The position numbers and the translations under genes were made by a program. From NCBI RefSeq assembly GCF_900090265.1, contig NZ_LT607752.1, positions 806,001-870,000 on the forward strand: a stretch of 64,000 bases of DNA. The letters run 5' to 3'. Position 1 is the stretch's first letter, and each line of letters begins with the position of its first letter. Of the stretch, positions 47,557 to 55,236 are shown in pieces. A model generated the notes under the pieces. It was not told where the DNA came from, searched no databases, and was given only the letters and a program-made list of their open reading frames with translations. This stretch comes from Micromonospora rifamycinica (lineage in GTDB: Bacteria; Actinomycetota; Actinomycetes; Mycobacteriales; Micromonosporaceae).

Positions 47557-47593
47557 GCCCGCCCGTAGTTTCCAGACCAAAAACAACGCTAAG
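47557..47593 (+). repeat. left terminal inverted repeat
   Basis: A 37-base end starting GCCCGCCCGTAG and containing CCAGACCAAAAACAACG. It matches the right end in 35 of 37 positions. The A run makes it stand out in composition. The nested IS3 element starts only 4 bases inside it. Confidence 0.85.
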
Positions 47594-47663
47594 AACTGAG
47601 CCACCCCCGCTTTCATGTAGCTTCTTGACCATGGTCTGATGGCCGTGGGGGAGGAAGTCGTCC

Positions 47664-47975
47664 GTGGCTGCACCGAAGAAGTACCCCGACGAGCTACGTC
47701 AGCGCGCTGTGCGCCTGTACCGCGAGTCGGACCCGAAGCCCGTCATCCGGCGTCTGGCCGAGCAGCTCGGCGTTCATCACGAGGCGCTGCGGAACTGGAT
47801 CCGCCAAGCCGAGGCCGACGCCGACGAGCGTCACGACCGGCCGACCAGCGAGATGGCGGAGGAGAACCGCCGGCTGCGCCGCGAGGTCACCGAGCTGCGG
47901 CGGGCGAACGAGATCCTGAAGGCCGCGAGCGCGTATTTCGCGGCGGAGCTCGACCCGACCCGGCGACGGTCATGA
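47664..47975 (+). CDS. IS3-family transposase OrfA
   Basis: A 103-residue DNA-binding protein with a helix-turn-helix (YPDELRQRAVRLYRESDPKPVIRRLAEQLGVHHEALRNWIRQ) and a leucine-zipper-like coiled coil (MAEENRRLRREVTELRRANEILKAA), the standard IS3 OrfA. GTG 47664 follows GGGGGAGGAAG. Its stop overlaps the orfB start as ATGA, which permits coupling or a fused OrfAB by frameshift. Confidence 0.92.
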   Translation: MAAPKKYPDELRQRAVRLYRESDPKPVIRRLAEQLGVHHEALRNWIRQAEADADERHDRPTSEMAEENRRLRREVTELRRANEILKAASAYFAAELDPTRRRS

Positions 47976-48895
47976 GGTTCATTGATGAACACCGTGACCA
48001 GTTCGCGGTCGCGCTCCTGCTACGGGTCCTGAACATCGGCGCTTCGACCTACTACGCGTGGGTCAAGCAGGCCGAGCAGCCCTGCGACCGGGACGTGGTC
48101 GACCTGGGGCTGATCTCCAACATCCACGAGATCTGGGAGACGTCCGGGCGCACCTACGGCGCGGACCGGGTGCATCGGCAGTTGCGTCGCGACGGCATCG
48201 GCGTGGGCCGCAAACGCGTCGAGCGGCTGATGACCGGCCAGGGATGGCAGGGTGCGTTCCTGCGTTGGGGCTGGCGCGGCGGGTCCACGAAGCAGGATCC
48301 ACGGCACACGCCGGCGCCGGACCTGGTCAACCGGCAGTTCACCGCGACCGGGCCGAACCGGCTCTGGGTCGCCGACGCCACCCGCATCCCCTGCGGCGAA
48401 GGCGTGTTCTGGTTGGCTGCCGTCCGGGATGCGTTCTCCCGCCGGATCGTCGGGTGGAAGACCTCCGACCGATGCGACACCGACCTGATCCTCGCCGCCC
48501 TCGAATATGGCATCTGGTCCCGGGATGTCCGCGACGGCCAGTTGATCCACCACAGCGACCGCGGGTCGAACTATACGTCGTTCCGCTTCGCCGAACGCTT
48601 ACAGGACAACGGGATCCTGCCCTCGATGGGCTCCGTCGGCGACAGCTACGACAACGCCCTGATGGAGAACTTCTGGTCAACGTTGAAGATCGAACTCGTC
48701 TACCGCACCTCGTGGCGGACCCGCGACGAGGCCGAGAACGCGATCTTCGCCTACATCGACGGCTGGTACAACAACCGCCGCATCCAGAAGGAACTGAGCT
48801 ACCTCAGCCCGCACGAATACGAGGCTGCCTGGCACAGCCAGACGGAACCAGCCGAACCACCTATCACCACCCCTGCGCCGGCCGGCAGCAGGTAA
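47972..48895 (+). CDS. IS3-family transposase OrfB (DDE integrase)
   Basis: A 307-residue integrase-like transposase with the DDE residues: Asp in LWVADATRIP, Asp in IHHSDRGSNYTS and Glu in DNALMENFWSTLKIE. An N-terminal HTH_21-type segment (TYGADRVHRQLRRDGIGVGRKRVERLM) is present. All catalytic residues are intact, so the element may still be active. It cuts and joins the ends at 47597 and 48925. Confidence 0.93.
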   Translation: MRFIDEHRDQFAVALLLRVLNIGASTYYAWVKQAEQPCDRDVVDLGLISNIHEIWETSGRTYGADRVHRQLRRDGIGVGRKRVERLMTGQGWQGAFLRWGWRGGSTKQDPRHTPAPDLVNRQFTATGPNRLWVADATRIPCGEGVFWLAAVRDAFSRRIVGWKTSDRCDTDLILAALEYGIWSRDVRDGQLIHHSDRGSNYTSFRFAERLQDNGILPSMGSVGDSYDNALMENFWSTLKIELVYRTSWRTRDEAENAIFAYIDGWYNNRRIQKELSYLSPHEYEAAWHSQTEPAEPPITTPAPAGSR

Positions 48896-48925
48896 CCACC
48901 GCTCCATCAAAGCGGGGGGAACTCA

Positions 48926-49308
48926 CCTGAGCCTCTACGCCGTCCTCCGCGAGCTGCAACACCACCTCGCGACCTGGCTCGGATTCTGCCCACTCTGCCG
49001 CCAACTGGTACCAACCTAACAAAGCACTACTAGTGGTTTGTCCGTGGTGCGTGACCCGGCAGGCCGGGCCTGGTCGCAGCCCGGGGCAGGCGACGCAGCG
49101 ACGACGACCTGTTTAAGGCAGAAGTGAAACACCTGGTCCGGGTAGGTGCCGGGGTGACGGACGGATCGGCATATGTCAGCGCGACGACCCGCTCGGGCAC
49201 TGCTGGTGAAAGTTGCAGGATCTGGCGCTATCGATCCTTGTTGTCGATCGTCGCCGATGGTTACGGTGCGATGCCTGGTTGTAACCGAGGAGCCTTAGGG
49301 GAGGTCTC
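48926..49308 (+). other. gap after the IS3 element
   Basis: 383 bases with no clear gene. Right after the IS end, an in-frame stretch reads LSLYAVLRELQHHLATWLGF then CPLCRQLVPT and a stop (about 48927-49019), perhaps a fossil of another gene tail. An inverted repeat ACAAAGCACT...AGTGGTTTGT (49020-49042, one mismatch) follows. The rest holds the upstream region of the secreted-protein gene, with a short AT-rich run near 49220-49260. Confidence 0.45.
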
Positions 49309-50109
49309 ATGAGGATCACCAGAGCACTACTCGCCGCCGGGCTAACGGTCGTGTCGATCGCGGCGGTCCTGCCCGGCGCGGCGTCGGCCGCGCCGTCGTG
49401 GAAGGGCCTGACCGGCCCGGCCGGGACCGGGTTGCAGGCCTGCGTGGCGCACGCGAAGACGCAGCGTCCCTCTTCCTGGACGTGCATGGGTGGGGAGTTG
49501 ACCACCGCCGCCGCGAACGGCACGCCGACCACCACGATCGTGGCCGACGACTTCCAGCAGACCGCGTCGGTCGCCGACCGGGTGGGCATCGCCGCCGACG
49601 ACTACGACAGCTGGTGCGAGTCCGGCTCGGTGTGCGGGCGCACTGTGGGCGGCAACTACATCGCCGAGGTCAAGGGCAACGCCGCGTACGGCAACGCCGC
49701 CGGAGTGATCGGCGCGTTCGACTTCATCGTCCGTCAGGCGTTCGAGGGCACCAGGCCGCGCTGGCGCAACACGCTGATCTGGGACTACGGCCCGCAGATG
49801 CAGCCGCAGGAGTTCACCAACAACTGCCGGACCAACGTCACCGGCCCGGACGGCTACTGCGGGCAGAACCCGTTCTACTTCGCCAACGTCAGCTCCGGCA
49901 GCTGGCGCAGCGACAAGCCCAGCACCACCGGCTACTACTACAACAGCCAGCTCACCGCCGGCAGTGGCAAGTACCACGACGACAACTACGGCTCGTTCTT
50001 CGCCTCCGGCTACTCGCAGCTGTTCTACGCCCCGACCATCCACACCGGCCGCTGGAACCAGTGCACCGTCAGCCCCGGCTGCCGCTACTACCAGGTCCCC
50101 TGGGCCTGA
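49309..50109 (+). CDS. secreted protein of unknown function (element cargo)
   Basis: A 266-residue protein with a clear signal peptide (MRITRALLAAGLTVVSIAAVLPGAASA, cleavage after ASA). The mature part is rich in Tyr, Asn, Gly and Ser, with several Cys that could form disulphides (CVAHAK, TCMGG, CESGSVCG, CRTN, YCGQN, CTVSPGC). Motifs include LIWDYGPQMQPQEFTNN and GSFFASGYSQLF. I do not recognise a family. ATG 49309 has GGGGAGG upstream, and a 13-bp terminator hairpin follows. It lies inside the 3.47-kb element. Confidence 0.85.
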   Translation: MRITRALLAAGLTVVSIAAVLPGAASAAPSWKGLTGPAGTGLQACVAHAKTQRPSSWTCMGGELTTAAANGTPTTTIVADDFQQTASVADRVGIAADDYDSWCESGSVCGRTVGGNYIAEVKGNAAYGNAAGVIGAFDFIVRQAFEGTRPRWRNTLIWDYGPQMQPQEFTNNCRTNVTGPDGYCGQNPFYFANVSSGSWRSDKPSTTGYYYNSQLTAGSGKYHDDNYGSFFASGYSQLFYAPTIHTGRWNQCTVSPGCRYYQVPWA

Positions 50110-50123
50110 ACCAGCACCAATCA

Positions 50124-50158
50124 AGAGCCGGGTGGCCGCGAAAGCGCCACCCGGCTCT
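50124..50158 (+). terminator. terminator after the secreted-protein gene
   Basis: AGAGCCGGGTGGC (50124-50136) pairs perfectly with GCCACCCGGCTCT (50146-50158) across a 9-nt loop containing GAAA, 14 bases after the stop codon. Confidence 0.75.
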
Positions 50159-50222
50159 GCGTGATGCCGGCGGCATCAACCCAGCAAGATGACGCCTCCT
50201 GCCGCAGGGTACACGGCGTGAG

Positions 50223-50747
50223 TCAGGGCGGCGGAGCCTCGCTGCGCACGGTGCGCCCGGTCAACTGCACGAACGGCTCGCTCAGCGTCAGCTCAATGCC
50301 CTGCTGCTGCGCGCGGCGCCACACCTGGTCGAGGACGGCGTCCACGCTGTCGTACCCGGGCGGCGGCTTGAGCAGCCAGAGACGCCCCCGCGGACGCCCG
50401 CTGATACCGACCCTGGCCAAGGTCCAGTCATGGTCGTCGTCGATCTCCGCCATCATCGCCGGACCGGCCTCGCGGGTCTCCGTGCGCAGAACGGCGTACG
50501 TCTTCGGGTCCTGCTCGTACCACGTGTCGTAGCGGGTGGCGCGGTCCGGCACCCAGGTGCGCAGCTCGCGCGGCCACACCGCCGGCAGGAACGCGTACAG
50601 CGGCGCGTCGGGGGCCAACTGCCAGCCCCGCGCGATCAGCTCCCGCACCTCCGGCAGCTGCTCCGGGCCGAGCCCAGCCGCCTCGCCCGCGTCCTCAGCG
50701 GCCGGATCCGGGGGCTGGTCCACGCCCCAGTCGTAGGCGATAGTCAC
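50223..50747 (-). CDS. hypothetical protein (element cargo)
   Basis: A 174-residue acidic protein without membrane segments or signal peptide. It contains ELIARGWQLAPDAPLYAFLPAVWPRELRTWVPDRATRYDTWYEQDPKTYAVLRT and ends with GIELTLSEPFVQLTGRTV. It may belong to one of the actinobacterial DUF families, but I cannot name it with confidence. It lies inside the 3.47-kb element and converges on the secreted-protein gene. Confidence 0.65.
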   Translation of the reverse strand: MTIAYDWGVDQPPDPAAEDAGEAAGLGPEQLPEVRELIARGWQLAPDAPLYAFLPAVWPRELRTWVPDRATRYDTWYEQDPKTYAVLRTETREAGPAMMAEIDDDHDWTLARVGISGRPRGRLWLLKPPPGYDSVDAVLDQVWRRAQQQGIELTLSEPFVQLTGRTVRSEAPPP

Positions 50748-50991
50748 CCCCGCACTGTACGACCGGGCCGCCCCTGCGGCGCCGCTGTTGGACCAGCTCA
50801 GGCGACGTCAGCCAGCGGGTTCGGGCAGGCGCAGTAGGCCGTCAGCGTGATGGGGTCGGGACGTCCGCGGCGGTCATCCGCCGCCGCTGATCTCGCATCC
50901 CACCTATCGGGATCGCAGGAAACGGCGAAAAGTTTTCCCTGCAACCCGCTCCCTTGGCAGCGCACCCCAGGTACGCGCTTTAGATCAACTG

Positions 50992-51028
50992 CTTACCGTT
51001 GTTTTTGGTCTGGAAGCTACGGGCGGGC
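50992..51028 (-). repeat. right terminal inverted repeat
   Basis: A 37-base sequence in inverted orientation to the left end, with CGTTGTTTTTGGTCTGGAAGC followed by TACGGGCGGGC. The target duplication CAGTACG follows at 51029-51035. Confidence 0.85.
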
Positions 51029-51406
51029 CAGTACGGCACGCACGTAGGCGGCCGGACCGAACAGGTGCTGGTCGAGCATGGCCCGCAGCGCGGTATCCGT
51101 GATCTCCTCGGCCACCCCGACCTGTCCCCCGCCGGCATTGTTGACCAGCACGTCGACGTGCCCGAACGCCTCCAGCGCCCGCTGCACCGCCGCCGCCGCC
51201 GCCGCCCCCGCCGTGTCGCCGACGTCGTGCGCGACGGCGAGGAGGCGGCTCCCGTACCGGGCGCCGAGTTCGTCGAACCGGTCGACCCGTCGCGCCGTCC
51301 CGGCCACCTGCTCGCCGGCCGCGAGTGCCGCCTCGGCCAGCGCCAGGCCGAGCCCCGAACTCGCGCCCGTGATGATCCATGTCTTCGTCTCGTTCGCCGC
51401 GGTCAT
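51029..51406 (-). pseudogene. short-chain dehydrogenase, N-terminal part (split gene)
   Basis: From ATG 51406 it reads TWIITGASSGLGLALAEAAL (NADP motif TGxxxGxG) and VDVLVNNAGGGQVGVAEEI to HLFGPAAYVRAVL, then enters the inserted element and stops at TAG. The rest of the gene is at 47049-47556. The frame upstream of the insertion is intact, so the insertion is probably recent. Confidence 0.85.
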
Positions 51407-51574
51407 GGCCCCGACGGTAGAGCGTCGAGCGCGCTACGCCGCAAGCCCTGCCCGGGAACCGACGGATGGCCCGGCCGCGTGGCCCACGGTCCGTCGATCC
51501 GCTGCGTCAGACCCCCGGCACGGCGAGGTCCGTACGCGGCGGGTAGCGGGGTGCCGCGCCCGGGCCGGTGGTCG

Positions 51575-52294
51575 TCAGCCGTGCGGGTGGCGCAGCAGGG
51601 TCAACGCGCGGTGGATCCACTCGGTCAGCAGCGCGCGTTCGGCGTCGGTGAGTCCGGGGAGGTCCGGTGCCGTCGCGGCGAAGGTCACCGCGGCTGCTGC
51701 CACGCCCGGGTCGGGTGTCGCCGGGGCACTGGCGAGGATGCCGCCGAGCACCGCGTCGAGCATGGCCTCGGCCAGGCCGGGGTCGCGCTGCGGGGCGGGT
51801 GTCTCCAGCAGGGCGAGGATGACGCCGGTGCCGGCGGCGTGGATCATCGTGGTGGCCCGCTGCTCGTCGACCCGGAGCAGGCCGGCGGCGGCGAGCCGGC
51901 GTACCCGGGAGCGCAGCACGTCGATGCCCGCGACGGTCGCCGGCGAGGGGTCGTCCGGCCCACGCGTGCCGAGCAGCCGGAACAGCTCGGGATTGGCCAG
52001 GCCGAACTCCACGTGCCGGTGCCACCCGGAGCGCAGGTCGGCCAGCGGGTCACCCGGTGTGGTGTCCGCCTTGGTGGCCACGTAGGCGGCCAGCACGGCC
52101 TCGGCCACGGCGTCCACGAGGCCGTTCTTGTCGCCGAACAGCCGGTAGATGGTGGGGGCCTGGACGCCGGCCGCCTGGGCGACGGCCCGGGTCGTCACCG
52201 CCTGCGCGCCCTGCTCGCGGAGCAGCCGGGTGGCCGCCCGGACGATCTCGGACCGGACGTCGTCACGGGCTGGGGTCTGCGGTGCCACGGCCAT
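51575..52294 (-). CDS. TetR-family regulator
   Basis: A 239-residue protein with a helix-turn-helix (SEIVRAATRLLREQGAQAVTTRAVAQAAGVQAPTIYRLFGDKNGLVDAVAEAV) and an all-helical ligand domain. It diverges from an NmrA-like oxidoreductase gene. Two inverted repeats in the 89-base spacer are probable operators, suggesting that the two genes form a regulator/target pair. Confidence 0.9.
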   Translation of the reverse strand: MAVAPQTPARDDVRSEIVRAATRLLREQGAQAVTTRAVAQAAGVQAPTIYRLFGDKNGLVDAVAEAVLAAYVATKADTTPGDPLADLRSGWHRHVEFGLANPELFRLLGTRGPDDPSPATVAGIDVLRSRVRRLAAAGLLRVDEQRATTMIHAAGTGVILALLETPAPQRDPGLAEAMLDAVLGGILASAPATPDPGVAAAAVTFAATAPDLPGLTDAERALLTEWIHRALTLLRHPHG

Positions 52295-52304
52295 GAACCA
52301 AGGG

Positions 52305-52342
52305 TAACAGCACCCTGTTAGCGATGGAATATCAGTGCTAAC
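52305..52342. promoter_or_regulatory. TetR operators in the divergent spacer
   Basis: TAACAG-CACC-CTGTTA (52305-52320) is a perfect inverted repeat. GTTAGC (52317-52322) and GCTAAC (52337-52342) form a second that overlaps it. Both lie between the TetR gene and the oxidoreductase gene and could bind TetR dimers. Confidence 0.65.
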
Positions 52343-52383
52343 GTCGGTGACGTAACGATGGAATCATCGAAGGGGTCACCACC

Positions 52384-53244
52384 GTGTTCGTCATCACCGG
52401 CGCCACCGGCCAGCTCGGCTCCCGGATCGTCGACCAGCTGCTCACCCGGGTTCCCGCCGAGGCCGTGGCGGTGAGCGTGCGCGACGTCGACCGGGCCGCC
52501 CACCTGGCCGACCGGGGGGTGCGGGTCCGCCGCGGCGACTTCACCGAACCGGCCACCCTGGCGCACGCCTTCGCCGGAGCCGACCAGGTGCTGATCGTGT
52601 CCGCCGCCATCCGCGGCGGCGGCGCGGTCGACGCGAACCGCGCCGCCGCCGACGCCGCCCGCGTGGCGGGCGCCCGACGGATCCTGTACACCAGCCACCA
52701 GGCCGCCGCCCGGGACTCGCTCTTCCCGGCCCAGCTCACCCACGCCGCGACCGAGGAGTACCTGGCCACCCTCGGCACCGCCTTCACCGCCCTGCGCAAC
52801 GGCTTCTACGCCAGCGCCCTCCAGTTCGCGATCGGCGACGCCGTGCGGACCGGCCGGCTGGTGGCCCCGGCCGACGGTCCGGTGTCCTGGACCGCCCACG
52901 CCGACCTGGCCGAGGTCGCCGCCGTCGCCCTGACCAGGGAGGGGGCGCTCGACGGGATCACCCCGCCGCTGACCGCCCCGCACCTGCTCGACCTGGAAGC
53001 GGTGGCCGGCGTCCTCACCGACCACACCGGGCGGACGGTCTCCCGGGTCGTCGTCGCCGACGACGAGTGGCGGTCGACCGCCGTGGCACGCGGCATGCCC
53101 GAGGCGGCGGCCGACTTCACCCTCGGCATGTACCGGGCGGCACGACGGGGCGAGTTCGCCGTCACCGACCCGACCCTGGAGACCCTGCTCGGTCGGCCGG
53201 CGACGCCCGTCCGGTCGGTGATCGAGGCCATCGCCGCCGACTGA
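52384..53244 (+). CDS. NmrA-like NAD(P)-binding oxidoreductase (QorB-like)
   Basis: A 286-residue atypical SDR starting FVITGATGQLGSRIVDQLL (GxxGxxG NAD(P) motif), with LYTSHQAA and ALRNGFYASAL typical of the QorB/NmrA subgroup. These reduce quinones or act as redox sensors. GTG 52384 follows GAAGGGG. The divergent TetR and its operators suggest inducible expression by an electrophile or quinone. Confidence 0.88.
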   Translation: MFVITGATGQLGSRIVDQLLTRVPAEAVAVSVRDVDRAAHLADRGVRVRRGDFTEPATLAHAFAGADQVLIVSAAIRGGGAVDANRAAADAARVAGARRILYTSHQAAARDSLFPAQLTHAATEEYLATLGTAFTALRNGFYASALQFAIGDAVRTGRLVAPADGPVSWTAHADLAEVAAVALTREGALDGITPPLTAPHLLDLEAVAGVLTDHTGRTVSRVVVADDEWRSTAVARGMPEAAADFTLGMYRAARRGEFAVTDPTLETLLGRPATPVRSVIEAIAAD

Positions 53245-53319
53245 ACCGCGGTGCGCTGACCGCCGCATGTCCGCGGGCCGCTGCCGACCGACCCGGCCGG
53301 GTGACCGCGCGGCCGGTCG

Positions 53320-53793
53320 TCAGGCCCGCCGACGCCACGGCCAGCGCCACTGCCGCGGGGGACGACGGATCGGGGGTGGCGCCGCCGCCGCGACGACCGC
53401 CTGCCGGGCGGCCCGGTGTGCCCGCCACTGGCGCAGCACCGCCTCGGTGTCGACCGGCCGGACCACCACCCGGGGGCCGGAGGGGTACCGCAGCCAGGCG
53501 ACGATCTCCTGGTTGAGCAGGCCGACGAACTCCCGCACCGACGCCTCGGTGGGCAGGTCACGCACCTCGTCGGGGACCTGCTCGACCCGGCGGCGCAGCT
53601 GGAGCGGGGTGGGCAGCAGCAGGTCGGAGGGGAGCGCCTCCCGCTCCAGGAAACTCTTGATCCACCAGGACTCGTCGTAGGGGAGGTCACGGCCGGGGAT
53701 CGGCTTGCCCATGCCGGGCAGGTTGTCGAACTCGCCCCGCTCCTGCGCCCCACGGATCTGCGCCTCGACCGCCGCCTGCCACCCGTCCACCAC
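53320..53793 (-). CDS. DUF1992 (DnaJ-related) family protein
   Basis: A 157-residue protein with the DUF1992 motif AAVEAQIRGAQERGEFDNLPGMGKPIPGRD then LPYDESWWIKSFLEREAL. Its C-terminal region is rich in Arg and Trp and ends WRWPWRRRA. The family is sometimes linked to DnaJ, but its function is unclear. GTG 53793 was chosen after GGGGAGG; GTG 53802 is an alternative. Confidence 0.8.
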   Translation of the reverse strand: MVDGWQAAVEAQIRGAQERGEFDNLPGMGKPIPGRDLPYDESWWIKSFLEREALPSDLLLPTPLQLRRRVEQVPDEVRDLPTEASVREFVGLLNQEIVAWLRYPSGPRVVVRPVDTEAVLRQWRAHRAARQAVVAAAAPPPIRRPPRQWRWPWRRRA

Positions 53794-53888
53794 CCCGGAC
53801 ACCTCCCCTGTCCCACCGTAGCCGCCCTGTCCGTCACCGGTGCAGCGACAGCGGGGCGCGGGGCATTCCCGGCCGCCGGGCGGGCGGC

Positions 53889-54437
53889 TCAGGCACGGTG
53901 CCGGACGTGGCGGTGCCCGTCGCGGGGAAACGGTGGGCGGGCGGGCAGCACCTCGACGAAGGGGTACCCCGACTTCTCCGCCACCCGGCAGGACGCCGGG
54001 TTGTCCACCTGGTGCAGCAGTTCCAGGCGGGCCAGCCCGGCCGCGGCGAACCGGGTGAACGCCCAGCGGCTCACCGCGTCCACCGCCCGGGTCGCCACCC
54101 CCCGGCCGCGCGCCGGCCCCGCCGTCCAGTAACCGACCTCGGCGTCGGCCCGCCCCGGCGTCACGTCCTTGAGCAGCACGCAGGCGACCAACCGCTCGCC
54201 GTCGGCGGCCGGTTCGCAGACGGCGAAGCTGAACCGGCGGCCCGCCGCCCAGCCCTGCCGGTTGGCGGCCACCCAGCGGCGGGCCTGCGCCGGGCCGGTC
54301 AGCGGGTGACGGGTCCGTGCCCGCAGCTCCGGATCCCGGTGCGCCTCGACCAACGCGTCGACGTCGTCGTCGCGCCAGCAGCGCAGGACCAGTCCGGGGG
54401 CGGCCAGGGTGGGGGCGGTCCGCAGGGTCACCGACAT
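53889..54437 (-). CDS. GNAT N-acetyltransferase (RimJ/RimL-like)
   Basis: A 182-residue acetyltransferase with the acetyl-CoA motif GYWTAGPARGRGVATRAVDAVSRWAF and the late NPASCRVAEKSGY of the RimL/RimJ-type (GNAT_3) group. These enzymes acetylate N-termini of proteins or small amines. The start ATG is at 54437. It is divergent from the LysE-type transporter gene, with a GC-rich 143-base spacer. Confidence 0.87.
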   Translation of the reverse strand: MSVTLRTAPTLAAPGLVLRCWRDDDVDALVEAHRDPELRARTRHPLTGPAQARRWVAANRQGWAAGRRFSFAVCEPAADGERLVACVLLKDVTPGRADAEVGYWTAGPARGRGVATRAVDAVSRWAFTRFAAAGLARLELLHQVDNPASCRVAEKSGYPFVEVLPARPPFPRDGHRHVRHRA

Positions 54438-54580
54438 CTGTGCAGTGTGGCCGGTGCCCCCGTCCGGCCGGAACCCCCGCGGGCCGGACGGCCACCGGGC
54501 GGCGGGGCCCGGGTGGGGGCCGCCGGATCCGGGCGCGCGGCGTAGGGTGCCGGGCAGGGGACGACGCAGCGGGGGTGTCG

Positions 54581-55231
54581 ATGGTCTCGGTCGGTGCGGT
54601 GGTGGGAATCGCCCTGGTGGCGCTCGGTCTGGTGCTCACACCCGGGCCGAACATGGTCTATCTGGTCTCCCGGTCGGTGGCGCAGGGCCGCCGGGCCGGG
54701 TTGGTCTCCCTGCTCGGGGTGGCCGCCGGGTTCGGGGTCTACCTGGCCGCCGCCGTCGCCGGTATCGCCACGGTGTTCGTGCTGGTGCCGCCGCTGTACA
54801 CGGCGGTGAAGCTGGCCGGCGCGGCGTACCTGCTCTGGTTGGCCTGGCGCACGCTGCGGCCGGGTGGGAGCTCCGCGTTCACGCCGCAGGCGCTGCCGGT
54901 GGACCGGCCCCGGCGGCTGTTCGCCATGGGGCTGCTCACCAACCTGCTCAACCCCAAGATCGCCATCCTGTACGTGTCGCTGCTGCCGCAGTTCGTCGAC
55001 CCGGCCCGGGGTGACGTGGCGGTGCAGAGCCTGCTGCTCGGGGCCACCCAGATCACCGTCGCGCTGACGGTGAACGCGCTGATCGTGCTGACCGCCGGCT
55101 CGGTCTCGGCGTTCCTGGTCCGCCGACCGGGCTGGGCGCGGGTCCAGCGCTGGGTGACCGGCAGCGTGCTCGCCGCCATGGCGGTGCGGATCGCGGCGGA
55201 CCGCTCCCGGGCCGCCGTGGCCACCGGCTGA
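54581..55231 (+). CDS. LysE/RhtB-family exporter
   Basis: A 216-residue membrane protein with six helices and the LysE signature LVLTPGPNMVYLVSRSVAQGRRAGLVSLLGVAAGFGVYL, then LLTNLLNPKIAILYVSLLPQF. Members export amino acids such as lysine, threonine or homoserine. The exact substrate is not clear. ATG 54581 lies after GGGGG-type sequence. Its stop is only 5 bases from the convergent next gene's stop. Confidence 0.9.
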   Translation: MVSVGAVVGIALVALGLVLTPGPNMVYLVSRSVAQGRRAGLVSLLGVAAGFGVYLAAAVAGIATVFVLVPPLYTAVKLAGAAYLLWLAWRTLRPGGSSAFTPQALPVDRPRRLFAMGLLTNLLNPKIAILYVSLLPQFVDPARGDVAVQSLLLGATQITVALTVNALIVLTAGSVSAFLVRRPGWARVQRWVTGSVLAAMAVRIAADRSRAAVATG

Positions 55232-55236
55232 ACCGG

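Larger units (their letters stand above)
47597..48925 (+). mobile_element. IS3-family insertion sequence
   Basis: About 1,329 bp with ends TGAGCCACCCCCGCTTTCATG and, inverted at the other end, TGAGTTCCCCCCGCTTTGATG, plus two overlapping transposase frames orfA and orfB. It is complete as far as seen. No direct target duplication is visible (left flank AGAAC, right flank CCTGA), so it may have inserted and later lost flanking bases, or its exact ends differ slightly. Confidence 0.85.
47557..51028. mobile_element. 3.47-kb element with 37-bp terminal inverted repeats
   Basis: Both ends carry the same imperfect repeat in opposite orientation and are flanked by CAGTACG (47550-47556 and 51029-51035), a 7-bp duplication. 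Read with longer ends (GGCCC), it is a 5-bp AGTAC duplication. The element splits a dehydrogenase gene in the target. Inside are an IS3-family element, a secreted protein gene and an unknown protein gene, but no transposase matched to these ends. It therefore looks like a non-autonomous cassette, or a transposon that lost its transposase. Confidence 0.78.
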
